Source: Stephanodiscus triporus (Eukaryota; Bacillariophyta; Thalassiosirophyceae; Thalassiosirales; Thalassiosiraceae). Taken from it: a stretch of DNA of 10,608 bases. Position 1 is the first letter of the stretch. Each line of letters starts with the position of its first letter. Position numbers and translations under genes: made by a program. Where the stretch lies: contig JALLAZ010001033.1 in assembly GCA_036939755.1 (NCBI GenBank), forward strand, positions 1 to 10,608, in the 5' to 3' direction. Of this stretch, positions 1-7,609 are shown piece after piece. The notes below the pieces were generated by a model, which worked only from the letters and a program-made list of their open reading frames with translations, was not told the origin of the DNA and made no database searches.

Positions 1-2179
1 AAGCGATGATGCAGGGGACGTAGCAGTCAAGGCATCGAAGAGCATAGAGACCACCAAGTCCGATGATGGGGATGTCGATCGAGGGAAAGAGAAGGCTTCT
101 GCCAGCAAGGATGATACCACCAAGTCCTCTGAACGTGCAAGTTCTTGCATCAAGCAAGAAGTGAACGACTCTAGAGTCTATGACCCCCGAGAAGACAAGC
201 CAGAGAAAGAAACCAAGATCGATTCGCAATTAGTCGATGCAGACGTAGTCGTCCTGCACAGTGAGAGAGAGGCTGGTGAGGAAGAGAGAGAAACACTTGA
301 AAATGACAACGTTCCGGTAGGATCGTCATCCTCCGTATCAACGTTCAAGTCTCTGGAACCGAGTTCAATGAGTTCCTTCTCGAAACCGTCATTCGAATCG
401 AATAACGTGTGGTACCACCGAGTCCAGGAGAATGACGCGCCACGCTATTCGTCTGCTCCTACTCTCGAATACAGTCGGTCGTGGGAGCTTGAGCGTAGAC
501 AGCGTGGTGGTAGCTACAGCGGCAATCATGAAGCACGCAATGCAGTCATTGATCATTACTATAATCAACATCATCCTTCCATGACAGGGTCAGGTTATAA
601 TCAAGATTGTAATCGCGGATTTGATCATCCTTCTCATCGAGGAAACTCATTGAGTGGTGGTATGCAAGGAGGGAGTGCCCAATATCCCAGCAGCGGCATG
701 CGACCGTATCCAGCAATGGGACATCAATATCCAGGAGGAGGACCACCGGTGCATCATGTCGTCCAATCGCATCAACCTCTCGTGGCACGTCATGACATGG
801 GAGGTGACAGAGGGCACGTTAATATGGGCATGCATCAAATGCAAAGTATTCCCTCCAAGATCCATCGTGTCGGCTGCAAGTGCAAAAAGTCCAAATGTCT
901 CAAGAAGTACTGTGAGTGCTTCAGCAATGGCATCAAGTGCGCCAGTCATTGCAAATGCGAGAATTGTGGCAATATGCCCGAGGGCGATCGTCCGGGCAAT
1001 CCCCAAGGCTCATCAGTCCAGCCTTCCCTCGTCAACGACATGGCTCCCTCCTCTGACCAGTCTATAGAAATGTCGCTGGGGCAAACCCTACACATGGTTA
1101 GCTCTGAGGAGGATAAAATCAGCATCACTACAAGCGTACCATCGTTGGCAGATCAGACTCATGCCAATCTTGACGATGATCAATACTCAAAGGAGGGGAG
1201 CATTAATCAACAAGAAATAAAGACAGTCCTATCGTCGGCCACGGTAGTGTTGCCGTCAGGGACCTCGGACGATGACAAGAAGTTGGACTTTTTGGCGACT
1301 CTTGCATCATCTGCCCTGGATACGCTGAACGCGGATGCAAACAACGCTGCCAAGAAGAGACAGATAGGCGGAGAAGAGGATCAGGCGGATCAACAAGAAA
1401 CCACTCGCAAGAGACGCCTTTCGAGCGGTGATAGTAATGATCCGCGCAAGAAGTACATGGCGGAACAACTAGACCAGCAACGTCATCATCACGGCCAGCA
1501 GCATTATCAATACCATGCGCCACAAGCTAGTCATTATGATCAATATGTGCGTCACCATCCTCAGTACGATGAGCGTGGAGGCCACTCTGCATACCAGCAC
1601 CAAGGCAGCCACCATCAGCAGCAACACCATCACTGGCCAAGTGTACAGCATCAAGTTGATTCACGCTCTTTTGCACCTGGCGGCCAACAAGGACACTCGC
1701 ATGGTGCCCCATATCCTCAGGGAATACGTCCTCAATTCTCACGGTACCAACCACCGCAGCCCCATAATTCTACCGCCCAACATCCCACCATACCAACGTC
1801 CACGACTGCTGTACATGTACCGGAAAACATCGCCAGCGCGCTCGTCGCTGCCCACCTTAAAAACAAGCTCCCGAAAGGCCTCACATATCGTAAGGTGTGC
1901 AGCCACTGCGGCCGACAACGTGCAGAACACGGGGAGTTTGGCTTTGGCAATAAATGTCCCTTCACGACGTGCGGACGGTGCAGCGCCGAGGAGGAGCTGC
2001 ACAGGAGGGATGATGGCACTTGTTGTATGGGCGTCATGTGCACTTTGACCGTGGAGGAAGGTGCCAAGAGGGGCGCGAATGACAAGTACGAGGCCATGCT
2101 GGCGGATCTGGCGGCGCGTGCCGAAGTGCGTGCAGGTATGACAATTGCCACCGAGACGAATGAGGTTCATTGTGTGTAA
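1..2179 (+). CDS. CXC (tesmin/TSO1-like, CRC) domain protein, 5'-partial
   Basis: The reading frame is open from base 2 to the TAA at 2177-2179 (725 codons) with no in-frame ATG before base 161, so the true start lies left of the window. The CXC motif is at 875-973 (GCKCKKSKC, then KKYCECF, then CKCENCGN). It has the Cys spacing of the second CXC repeat of LIN54/TSO1 proteins, which bind zinc and recognise CHR-type promoter DNA. The DNA-contact tyrosine is present at 908-910. Only one CXC copy is visible: the roughly 290 preceding codons contain no other Cys cluster and no RNPxAFxPK linker. The first part is acidic and Ser-rich. The middle (about 1480-1680) is very rich in His and Gln. A separate Cys-rich module lies at about 1895-2045. 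KKR/RKRR patches at about 1350-1420 could serve nuclear import. The likely role is a nuclear transcription regulator; the target genes are unknown. Confidence 0.88.
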   Translation, partial: SDDAGDVAVKASKSIETTKSDDGDVDRGKEKASASKDDTTKSSERASSCIKQEVNDSRVYDPREDKPEKETKIDSQLVDADVVVLHSEREAGEEERETLENDNVPVGSSSSVSTFKSLEPSSMSSFSKPSFESNNVWYHRVQENDAPRYSSAPTLEYSRSWELERRQRGGSYSGNHEARNAVIDHYYNQHHPSMTGSGYNQDCNRGFDHPSHRGNSLSGGMQGGSAQYPSSGMRPYPAMGHQYPGGGPPVHHVVQSHQPLVARHDMGGDRGHVNMGMHQMQSIPSKIHRVGCKCKKSKCLKKYCECFSNGIKCASHCKCENCGNMPEGDRPGNPQGSSVQPSLVNDMAPSSDQSIEMSLGQTLHMVSSEEDKISITTSVPSLADQTHANLDDDQYSKEGSINQQEIKTVLSSATVVLPSGTSDDDKKLDFLATLASSALDTLNADANNAAKKRQIGGEEDQADQQETTRKRRLSSGDSNDPRKKYMAEQLDQQRHHHGQQHYQYHAPQASHYDQYVRHHPQYDERGGHSAYQHQGSHHQQQHHHWPSVQHQVDSRSFAPGGQQGHSHGAPYPQGIRPQFSRYQPPQPHNSTAQHPTIPTSTTAVHVPENIASALVAAHLKNKLPKGLTYRKVCSHCGRQRAEHGEFGFGNKCPFTTCGRCSAEEELHRRDDGTCCMGVMCTLTVEEGAKRGANDKYEAMLADLAARAEVRAGMTIATETNEVHCV
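1895..2130 (+). other. C-terminal Cys-rich module of the CXC protein
   Basis: This protein segment carries CSHC, then [10 protein letters not shown], then an AEEELHRR helix, then CCMGVMC, followed by a charged helix containing [14 protein letters not shown]. Eight cysteines in pairs plus nearby His residues suggest a zinc-binding fold. It does not match the CXC pattern and I do not recognise it as a named family. Its distance from the CXC motif (about 310 residues) suggests a second functional domain, perhaps for protein interaction. Confidence 0.55.
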
Positions 2180-2416
2180 CTATCTACTTTGCATGGAAAC
2201 ACACGCGAGAGCGTAGATGTACTTGCAGTCACTGAATGACCGCAACACAACATTCACAGAGAGTATCTGTTTTTTGGTGGAGATCACCATCCATATCCAT
2301 GTTTTGTAATCTAGAAAAATCATCAGCTTCAAATGATGCAAAGTCACTGGATTTTACCTTAAAAAAGAGCACAATAATTGCATCGTAATAAAATCATTTA
2401 TCATACATGCAAAGTT
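2180..2416. other. Convergent intergenic gap, 237 bp
   Basis: This AT-rich gap lies between two stop codons that face each other. It must hold both 3' untranslated regions. Apart from the AATAAA at 2387 I see no gene, RNA or repeat. Confidence 0.6.
2387..2392 (+). terminator. Candidate poly(A) signal AATAAA for the CXC gene
   Basis: AATAAA occurs 208 bases after the CXC stop codon, inside the convergent gap 2180-2416. It is also close to the 3' end of the minus-strand hydroxylase gene, so the two transcripts may overlap here. The motif alone is weak evidence in an AT-rich gap. Confidence 0.3.
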
Positions 2417-3433
2417 CTACACTTTTTTAGTTCTCTTCCATTGCTTTATCCTCCACTGTTTATAAACCTTGTCCGTTCCAAATACATGGTCCCACAAGGT
2501 AAGCTTGTGTCCGTAAATTCCCATGTTTATGCTGTGATGAAATTCGTGTGAATCCGTCCCCGCCGCGCTGAACAGAAAGATGAGAATGTGAGTTAGTACC
2601 AATAAACGATTCATACTTTTTAGATACAAAACAAACAATTACATGTATCAAACTCACTAGGGAAACCACCTCACTGGTGACCAAGGAAATGCGTACCCCA
2701 AATGATCATCAAAGTTTGCGGTGCATATCCATAACCCAATCTGAAATTGTGTCATGCTGTGAGGTTGAACAATGGCTGCGGTTAAGATTGCGGGGCCTGC
2801 AATGCTGAATAAATGGTCGATCGGATTGAAATGTTGAGCAGAGAGGATATTGTTTTGTTTATATTCGTGGTGTACTTTGTGATGTTTGTAAAGCATGGGG
2901 TATATATGCATCAAGCGGTGCGACCAGTAAAATAAAAATTCATGCACAACCACGGAAGTGATTATAACCGAGAGTGATTCCCAATACGTAGGCCAGTCAT
3001 CAACTGAAAACGATGATGCTCTTGATGGGAGGAGGACATTTTTAACATACACGTAAATTGGGACTAAGACCAACATATTCACCGAATCGATGGGGAGTGA
3101 TCTGCGAGTAAGCTTCCAGAATTCTTTTCGTACATCCTCCCGTTTATCCTTCCAGGGCCACGGACCATTCGATATCTTAAACTGCTCGAAGAAGTCCCAC
3201 TCGAGGAGATACGGAGGTAAAGCCACCACGAGAGCGTAGACTATGAAGTACGGAAAAATAGCAGCCCACAGCAGTGTCTCTGAGATCTGTGGAGAGAGTC
3301 GTTCGAATATCAAAGGCCAAAGAGGCCTGCACAGTTGAGGCAGAGCGAAGAACCAGAGAGCAGATTGAAGCGCGCCTAGGATGCCGTAGATTGAGGGCGC
3401 TCCCTGCATCACCGGCGAGGAGGTCGATGTCAT
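2417..3433 (-). CDS. Fatty acid hydroxylase/sterol desaturase superfamily protein, C4-methylsterol oxidase-like (2 exons)
   Basis: The coding exons are 3433-2658 and 2567-2417, joined across a 90-bp intron, giving 308 residues. The three histidine boxes of the di-iron membrane oxygenases are present: HRLMH (172-176), HKVHH (185-189) and HEFHH (266-270). The third box is coded entirely by exon 2, so exon 1 alone would be inactive. The C-terminal block, with GYxxPWSP, then HEFHH, then LWDHVFGTD, resembles C4-methylsterol oxidase (MSMO1/ERG25/SMO). Hydrophobic segments at about 20-40, 53-75, 116-135, 152-170 and 208-225 fit an ER membrane enzyme. The likely reaction is O2-dependent hydroxylation of a sterol or other lipid. 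The HP(L/V)E motif that often follows box 2 reads NPID here, so the substrate is uncertain. The first ATG was taken as the start. The gene shares a divergent promoter region with the protease-like gene. Confidence 0.85.
2568..2657 (-). other. Spliceosomal intron of the hydroxylase gene, 90 bp
   Basis: On the minus strand the donor is GTGAGT, a perfect TACTAAC branch site lies about 27 bases before the acceptor, and a pyrimidine tract leads to TTCAG. Without splicing the frame stops right after WFP. Removing the intron completes a Tyr codon and runs on through AAGTDSHEFHH, the third histidine box. Confidence 0.9.
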
Positions 3434-3880
3434 TTTTTGTCAGAGGTCAACGAATGTGCTTTTGCATTTACCCACTCGGCCGACAGAGCAGAGGGCAAGC
3501 GTCCTGTCGGGCCTTGACGCCACCTCGTTTTTTCACGGCGCTCGCATCGCTCACCTTCCCGCGCTGTGATGTGAGTTGTCTTCGTCAAGAAGAAGAAGGC
3601 CGAACCGTCATCTCGGGAACGCGGTGCGGGGTGAAGGAGCAGGAATATAAGATGAGGGTACGATAGAATGGACCTGCGAGGGCTTGCACTCTACTCTACA
3701 TAAGATTACATACACTACTTATCGTACCGGTGGTCATTTCATGAGATATATGGATTCGTGCCGTGTATGAATCGCATCGTAGTTCGGCCCACTGCAAAAA
3801 ATCATTCCCGAGCGGCTGTGAGGACCAAGACCGAGGAGGTGTAAAGAGCACCACCGTCAACATACTTACATACAGACGAT
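3434..3880. promoter_or_regulatory. Divergent promoter region, hydroxylase (-) / protease-like gene (+), 447 bp
   Basis: This region separates two start codons pointing away from each other, so it should hold both promoters and 5' untranslated regions. The half next to the hydroxylase has mixed composition. About 3690-3760 is AT-rich, and a TATAAG occurs at about 3647. Open frames crossing it show no recognisable protein. An in-frame TAA at 3842 with no ATG before 3881 supports 3881 as the start of the right-hand gene. Confidence 0.5.
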
Positions 3881-6493
3881 ATGACCGCGCCTCGATCTCC
3901 TCGCAAGCGACTCGCGAAATTCCGCCGCGCGGCGACGGCGGTCGGATGCTGCTGCTGCCTCGCGGCCGCCGCGGACGCCGTCGTCGTCCCCCCGACGTCC
4001 GATCGTCGGGCGGGGAGAGGAAGGACGTTGGGGCGTCTTGACGACGGCGGCGGCGGCCGACGATTACGGCCGACCGCGAGGCGCGACGAGCACGACGCGA
4101 CGGGCGGGCACCAAAAGAGCAACGTCGGCGACGACGACGAGCGGGGGGAGACGGCGTCTACGGCGTCGCCGCCGGCGACCGACCTGACGCCGCTCGAACG
4201 CTCGGGCGGCGACGGCGAGACGGCCGGACTCTCCCTCTCCATCCCCCCCGACTCGCGATACCCCTACATGGCGTCCCTCCAGCTCGAGGGACACGACCCC
4301 GCCTTCATGGCCACGGGGGGGGGCGGCGCGTACGACGTCCACGTCTGCTCCGGCTTCCTCGTCGCGCCCGACCTGGTCATGACCTCTGCCCACTGCGCCC
4401 GCTACTCCCCCGCTGGGACCGACGAGACCGTCCAGGCCTTCAACGGCATCGAGGTCGGCCGGACGGACCTCGACGACGACGGCATGGCCCTCGACCCTTA
4501 CAGGCTCGATACCTACCACCTGTACTACGAGAACCTCGTGCCGGACGAGCTGATCGTGCACCCAGAATTCGACGACAGCACCTACGAGCACGACGTCATG
4601 CTCGTCAGGGTCTTCGGGCGTAGCCGTTTCCCCCCCGTGCGACTCGGGCGCGACGAGACCGACCCCGAGCGCGCGACGGCGCTGGGATGGGGGGCCGAGT
4701 CGGCGGAGTCCGGGAGGAAGTTCTCGAGCGCGCTAAGGAGAGCGGACGTCGAGGCCATGTCGAACGACGCCTGCCGCGACATCGTGGTGGAGGTGCGCGA
4801 TCCCGATACGGGCGCGACGACCGATCTCGCGCTGCGGGATCACGTGTACGACGACATGATGTGCGCGACGACGACCGGACGGCATACCTGCTACGGCGAC
4901 GCCGGCGGGCCGATACTCTCGGAGGGGGCGGACCACGACGGGGACGAGGTGCACGGGATACTGTCTTGGGGATACGGGTGCGTGAATCCGGATTACCCGG
5001 CGGTCGCGACGCGTATATCGGACCACTACGACTGGATACGCGACGTCGTTTGCCGCGAGAGCTCGGCGCCGCCGGAGCAGTACGATTGTCCGCCCAAAAT
5101 GTCCATGATGAGCGGCGGGCCGACTCGGACCGTGACGATGAAATTGATTTTGGACGCCATGGCCGTGGAGACGGGGTTCGTCATAGAGACGAGGGACACG
5201 CGCGAGGTCGTCGCGCAGCGTCAGACGGGGTACTATAAGGCCGAGGGGAACGAGGTGGTTTACGAGACAATGGACCTGCCGAGTGATCTATGTTATAGGC
5301 TGATCCTATTGGATAGTTACGGCGACGGATTCTGCTGCGATATGGGGGGAGGCAGCGCGATCGTATTCCTGGGGACGGACGTGGGACACACCACGGGCCA
5401 CAAGCTCGTCGATGTCAATGGTAATTTCGAATTCGACAACAGCGGCGAATTCTGCTTGACGGGTTCGAGTCAGGCGAGTGACATCCACGATGGGTCGAGC
5501 GCGGTCCTTCCTCCGAGTCCGCCGAGCGCATCGATGCACGAGGAGGAGCCGTATTACGAAGATCAAGTCTCCTCCTCGAGTTGGAGCGGACCCGAAACCT
5601 CCAACGTCGCCACGAGCGACTCCCAAGGGCCAGAGACGAGTGTTTCTCAAGTAACAGACGAGGAGGATGTCGAAGCCTCGAGCGAACACCACACGCCTTC
5701 CTCCGAACACTACATATCGGTGCAATTCCAATTCGACGCGAACCCGGAAGAAATCAGTTGGGTCTTGTTTGACTTAGTCGTCAACCAGCCCAAGGTATTC
5801 GTAGACTACGGAACGTACCCCAAGGAAGAGTACGAAAATAAGCTCCTCACTATTCCAATTACGATGGATGGCCCCGAGATGGGCGAGAAGCAGTACGTCT
5901 TTACTGTGTACGACAAGGCGAGCAACGGATTGTGCTGCAATCAGGGCGAGGGGTACTACAAGGTCTATTTAGGAGATGCCGAAGACGACCACGAGTTGCT
6001 GGGGGATTCCGTCTTTGAGTTCTCGAGCAGTTACTACTTCACCCTCTTCGAGACGGAGGACGAGATGGAGGCCGAGACGGCTGACTCTCTGGATCAGAAT
6101 GCGACCGCGACGGCCGAGTTGAACGAAACCACCACCTCCGCCCCAACCCTCATGCCCTCGAAGATGCCCACGGCACATCCCACGGCACATCCGACGCACC
6201 CTCCGACACGATCCCCGACGCGGCATCCAACCCTCAGCCCTACAACCGCAAGACCGACGGACCCGTGGGAGATTCAACGTCATGAGGATGTAACTGCCAT
6301 TGGTGCACTGTGGAGCATTCCTAGCAAGACCCTTCCAGGTGCATTTAATGATGTTGGGGGTGATCAGCAGAAGTACAACCTTAACATGGACAGGGCCATT
6401 ATTAGTGCCGCCAGTATAGAATCTTTTGCGAGACGAAGTTTAGTGGCAGGGGTGGTGTTTGTGTTTTCGTTAGTCCTCGCCATTATTAGATAA
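3881..6493 (+). CDS. Secreted/surface trypsin-fold pseudoprotease with two Cys-containing repeat modules and a Pro-Thr stalk
   Basis: The product is 870 residues from one exon. Residues 1-35 form a signal peptide (basic RKRLAKFRR, then a hydrophobic stretch with four consecutive Cys). An S1/trypsin-like domain covers about 126-390. It has His171 in SAHC, Asp238 in EHDVML, a GWG motif and the usual three disulfide pairs. The nucleophile position reads GDAGGP (Ala341, codon GCC at 4901-4903) instead of GDSGGP. No IVGG-like activation site precedes RYPYMASLQ, and the specificity position is His rather than Asp. Catalysis is therefore unlikely; a binding or decoy role is inferred. Two modules follow: about 417-527 (DSYGDGFCC at 478-486) and about 612-724 (DKASNGLCC at 678-686). 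After these come a Pro-Thr-rich stalk at 754-796 and a hydrophobic C-terminus at 853-870, which is a GPI-type signal or membrane anchor. An active ancestor is likely. GC content is very high at the 5' end and falls toward the 3' end. Confidence 0.85.
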   Translation: MTAPRSPRKRLAKFRRAATAVGCCCCLAAAADAVVVPPTSDRRAGRGRTLGRLDDGGGGRRLRPTARRDEHDATGGHQKSNVGDDDERGETASTASPPATDLTPLERSGGDGETAGLSLSIPPDSRYPYMASLQLEGHDPAFMATGGGGAYDVHVCSGFLVAPDLVMTSAHCARYSPAGTDETVQAFNGIEVGRTDLDDDGMALDPYRLDTYHLYYENLVPDELIVHPEFDDSTYEHDVMLVRVFGRSRFPPVRLGRDETDPERATALGWGAESAESGRKFSSALRRADVEAMSNDACRDIVVEVRDPDTGATTDLALRDHVYDDMMCATTTGRHTCYGDAGGPILSEGADHDGDEVHGILSWGYGCVNPDYPAVATRISDHYDWIRDVVCRESSAPPEQYDCPPKMSMMSGGPTRTVTMKLILDAMAVETGFVIETRDTREVVAQRQTGYYKAEGNEVVYETMDLPSDLCYRLILLDSYGDGFCCDMGGGSAIVFLGTDVGHTTGHKLVDVNGNFEFDNSGEFCLTGSSQASDIHDGSSAVLPPSPPSASMHEEEPYYEDQVSSSSWSGPETSNVATSDSQGPETSVSQVTDEEDVEASSEHHTPSSEHYISVQFQFDANPEEISWVLFDLVVNQPKVFVDYGTYPKEEYENKLLTIPITMDGPEMGEKQYVFTVYDKASNGLCCNQGEGYYKVYLGDAEDDHELLGDSVFEFSSSYYFTLFETEDEMEAETADSLDQNATATAELNETTTSAPTLMPSKMPTAHPTAHPTHPPTRSPTRHPTLSPTTARPTDPWEIQRHEDVTAIGALWSIPSKTLPGAFNDVGGDQQKYNLNMDRAIISAASIESFARRSLVAGVVFVFSLVLAIIR
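6129..6262 (+). repeat. Pro-Thr repeat stalk (xPT units) in the pseudoprotease
   Basis: The protein shows repeated short units ending in PT (APT, MPT, HPT, HPT, PPT, SPT, HPT, SPT, RPT). The DNA includes an imperfect tandem of CCCACGGCACAT around 6168-6191. PTxxPT-type linkers are common in diatom secreted proteins and are probably glycosylated, acting as an extended stalk between the folded modules and the membrane end. Confidence 0.75.
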
Positions 6494-6815
6494 GAGTAGA
6501 AACAACAAGAAATAAACGAGGTTCGACAGTAACATACACTACTCTAGAGTGGGCAGTAGAAGTTTATCCGCACAGCAAGCTAAGTAGATGCACTGTGTAG
6601 TGATCCTGGCAAACTTTTGCGTTGGGGCAATATTGAACAACACATTTTCTTTGATTAACTTTCATCTTTTATTTCGGGGTTTCACATATCAATCTAGCAG
6701 GTCGACAACATGAAGAAGTGCAGTAACACCGACGGGATCCTCTTGTTTCCACTTGGAGAAAGATCCCACATCAACGCACGGTCCCCAAAACGTTCATTCA
6801 AAAGTTTTGAATACA
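6494..6815. other. Convergent intergenic gap, 322 bp
   Basis: This gap separates the 3' ends of the pseudoprotease (+) and Ubc13 (-) genes. A TTTATT at 6668-6673 reads AATAAA on the minus strand, 143 bases beyond the Ubc13 stop, and could be its poly(A) signal. I see no gene or RNA here. Confidence 0.5.
6511..6516 (+). terminator. Candidate poly(A) signal AATAAA after the pseudoprotease gene
   Basis: AATAAA begins 18 bases after the stop codon at 6491-6493. That is close, but plausible for a compact protist genome. No transcript evidence is available. Confidence 0.35.
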
Positions 6816-7280
6816 TTACTTCTTGATAGCAAAACTTTCAGTGAATTCCCTCGCTCTCCTCAATGCTTCCTTCTCATCACTCTTCCAAATTTCAGCGACG
6901 GCGTTGTCCAACGGATCATCGGGATTGGGCGCCGAAAGCAAGGCCTGAATACTCAATAGAACGGTACGAATTTGCAACGCGGGAGACCACTTGTCCTTCA
7001 GAATATCGAGGCAAATTCGTCCGAGTTTGTCAACGTTGGGATGGTAAATTTTGGTCAAGAACCGGACTTTTGGGGGGGCCATGGGATAGTCGGACGGCAG
7101 GAAGAGCTCGAGCTGGAACACGCCCTTTTCGTATGGCGAGTCGGAGGGGCCCTCGACAGAGACGGCAAAGTAACGTAAATTATCGGCATAGGGGGTGGCT
7201 GATATGCCGGCGACGGGCTCTGCAATTAGCCGTTGCGTTTCCTTGACAATCCGTCGTGGAAGTTGAGACGGAGCCGACAT
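6816..7280 (-). CDS. UBC13: Ubiquitin-conjugating enzyme E2 Ubc13 (UBE2N)
   Basis: The product is 154 residues in one exon. It is collinear with UBE2N/Ubc13 from [12 protein letters not shown] onward, including [20 protein letters not shown]. The catalytic Cys is C90 and HPN is at 80-82. The Ubc13-specific Glu58 and Phe60 (UEV-contact surface, human E55/F57) and Met67 (RING-contact, human M64) are kept, as is APNPDDPL near the active-site gate. In known species Ubc13 pairs with Mms2/Uev to build K63-linked ubiquitin chains for DNA damage tolerance and signalling. The ATG at 7280 ([10 protein letters not shown]) gives the family length; an upstream in-frame ATG at 7313 would add 11 residues. 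The gene is divergent from the WW-domain gene. The C-terminal helix (SFAIKK) ends as in the family. Confidence 0.96.
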   Translation of the reverse strand: MSAPSQLPRRIVKETQRLIAEPVAGISATPYADNLRYFAVSVEGPSDSPYEKGVFQLELFLPSDYPMAPPKVRFLTKIYHPNVDKLGRICLDILKDKWSPALQIRTVLLSIQALLSAPNPDDPLDNAVAEIWKSDEKEALRRAREFTESFAIKK

Positions 7281-7609
7281 TATTATTCTTCCGCGATTGT
7301 CACTTGATACCACAATGCAATAAGAGAGGTTGACGAGAGGTTAAAAATTGTGGAGTAGTAGAGATGTAATCACCTCTAGAGAAATAAGAGACCGCCACCG
7401 CCGCCCGCCTTGGTAGGTGTGACCGGCCGGAGAGCAGAAGATAGAGGGCTCCGGACTCTTTCCGGCGTGTTTTACGCGCATCCTATTGTACTATTCCCAC
7501 GTACGAGGGCTTATTCTTCTTGGCTCATGCGGCGAAACCACTCTTATTCACCCTCCCTCATCCTCGTTGACTGCTGTCTGCTCTCTCGCGGAGGCAATAT
7601 AATCATCCT
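7281..7609. promoter_or_regulatory. Divergent promoter region, UBC13 (-) / WW-domain gene (+), 329 bp
   Basis: This region lies between two outward-facing start codons and must hold both promoters. The side next to the WW gene is pyrimidine-rich (about 7540-7585), as is common near eukaryotic transcription starts. There is no clear TATA box. Confidence 0.5.

Noticed and set aside
2460..2684. Minus-strand open frame reading across the hydroxylase intron
   Set aside because: It misses the HEFHH box and covers the intron in the wrong frame. The GT-TACTAAC-AG intron model restores the family sequence.
3274..3666. Plus-strand open frame across the hydroxylase 5' end and the divergent promoter
   Set aside because: It overlaps a strongly supported gene on the other strand and its translation resembles no protein family.
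4064..4591. Long minus-strand open frame (about 175 codons) inside the pseudoprotease gene
   Set aside because: It is Val/Arg/Gly-rich with no domain-like order. It arises because stop codons are rare on both strands of this GC-rich stretch.
3708..6543. The 12-mer ACATACACTACT occurs on both sides of the GC-rich pseudoprotease gene (3708-3719 and 6532-6543), like a target-site duplication
   Set aside because: A few shared 12-mers are expected by chance in 10 kb. There are no terminal inverted repeats or transposase, and the gene is a full multidomain host-type gene.
7281..7313. Eleven-residue N-terminal extension of Ubc13 from the upstream in-frame ATG
   Set aside because: The extension has no counterpart in the family, while the ATG at 7280 gives the standard length. 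It is more likely 5' untranslated sequence, though use of both starts cannot be excluded.
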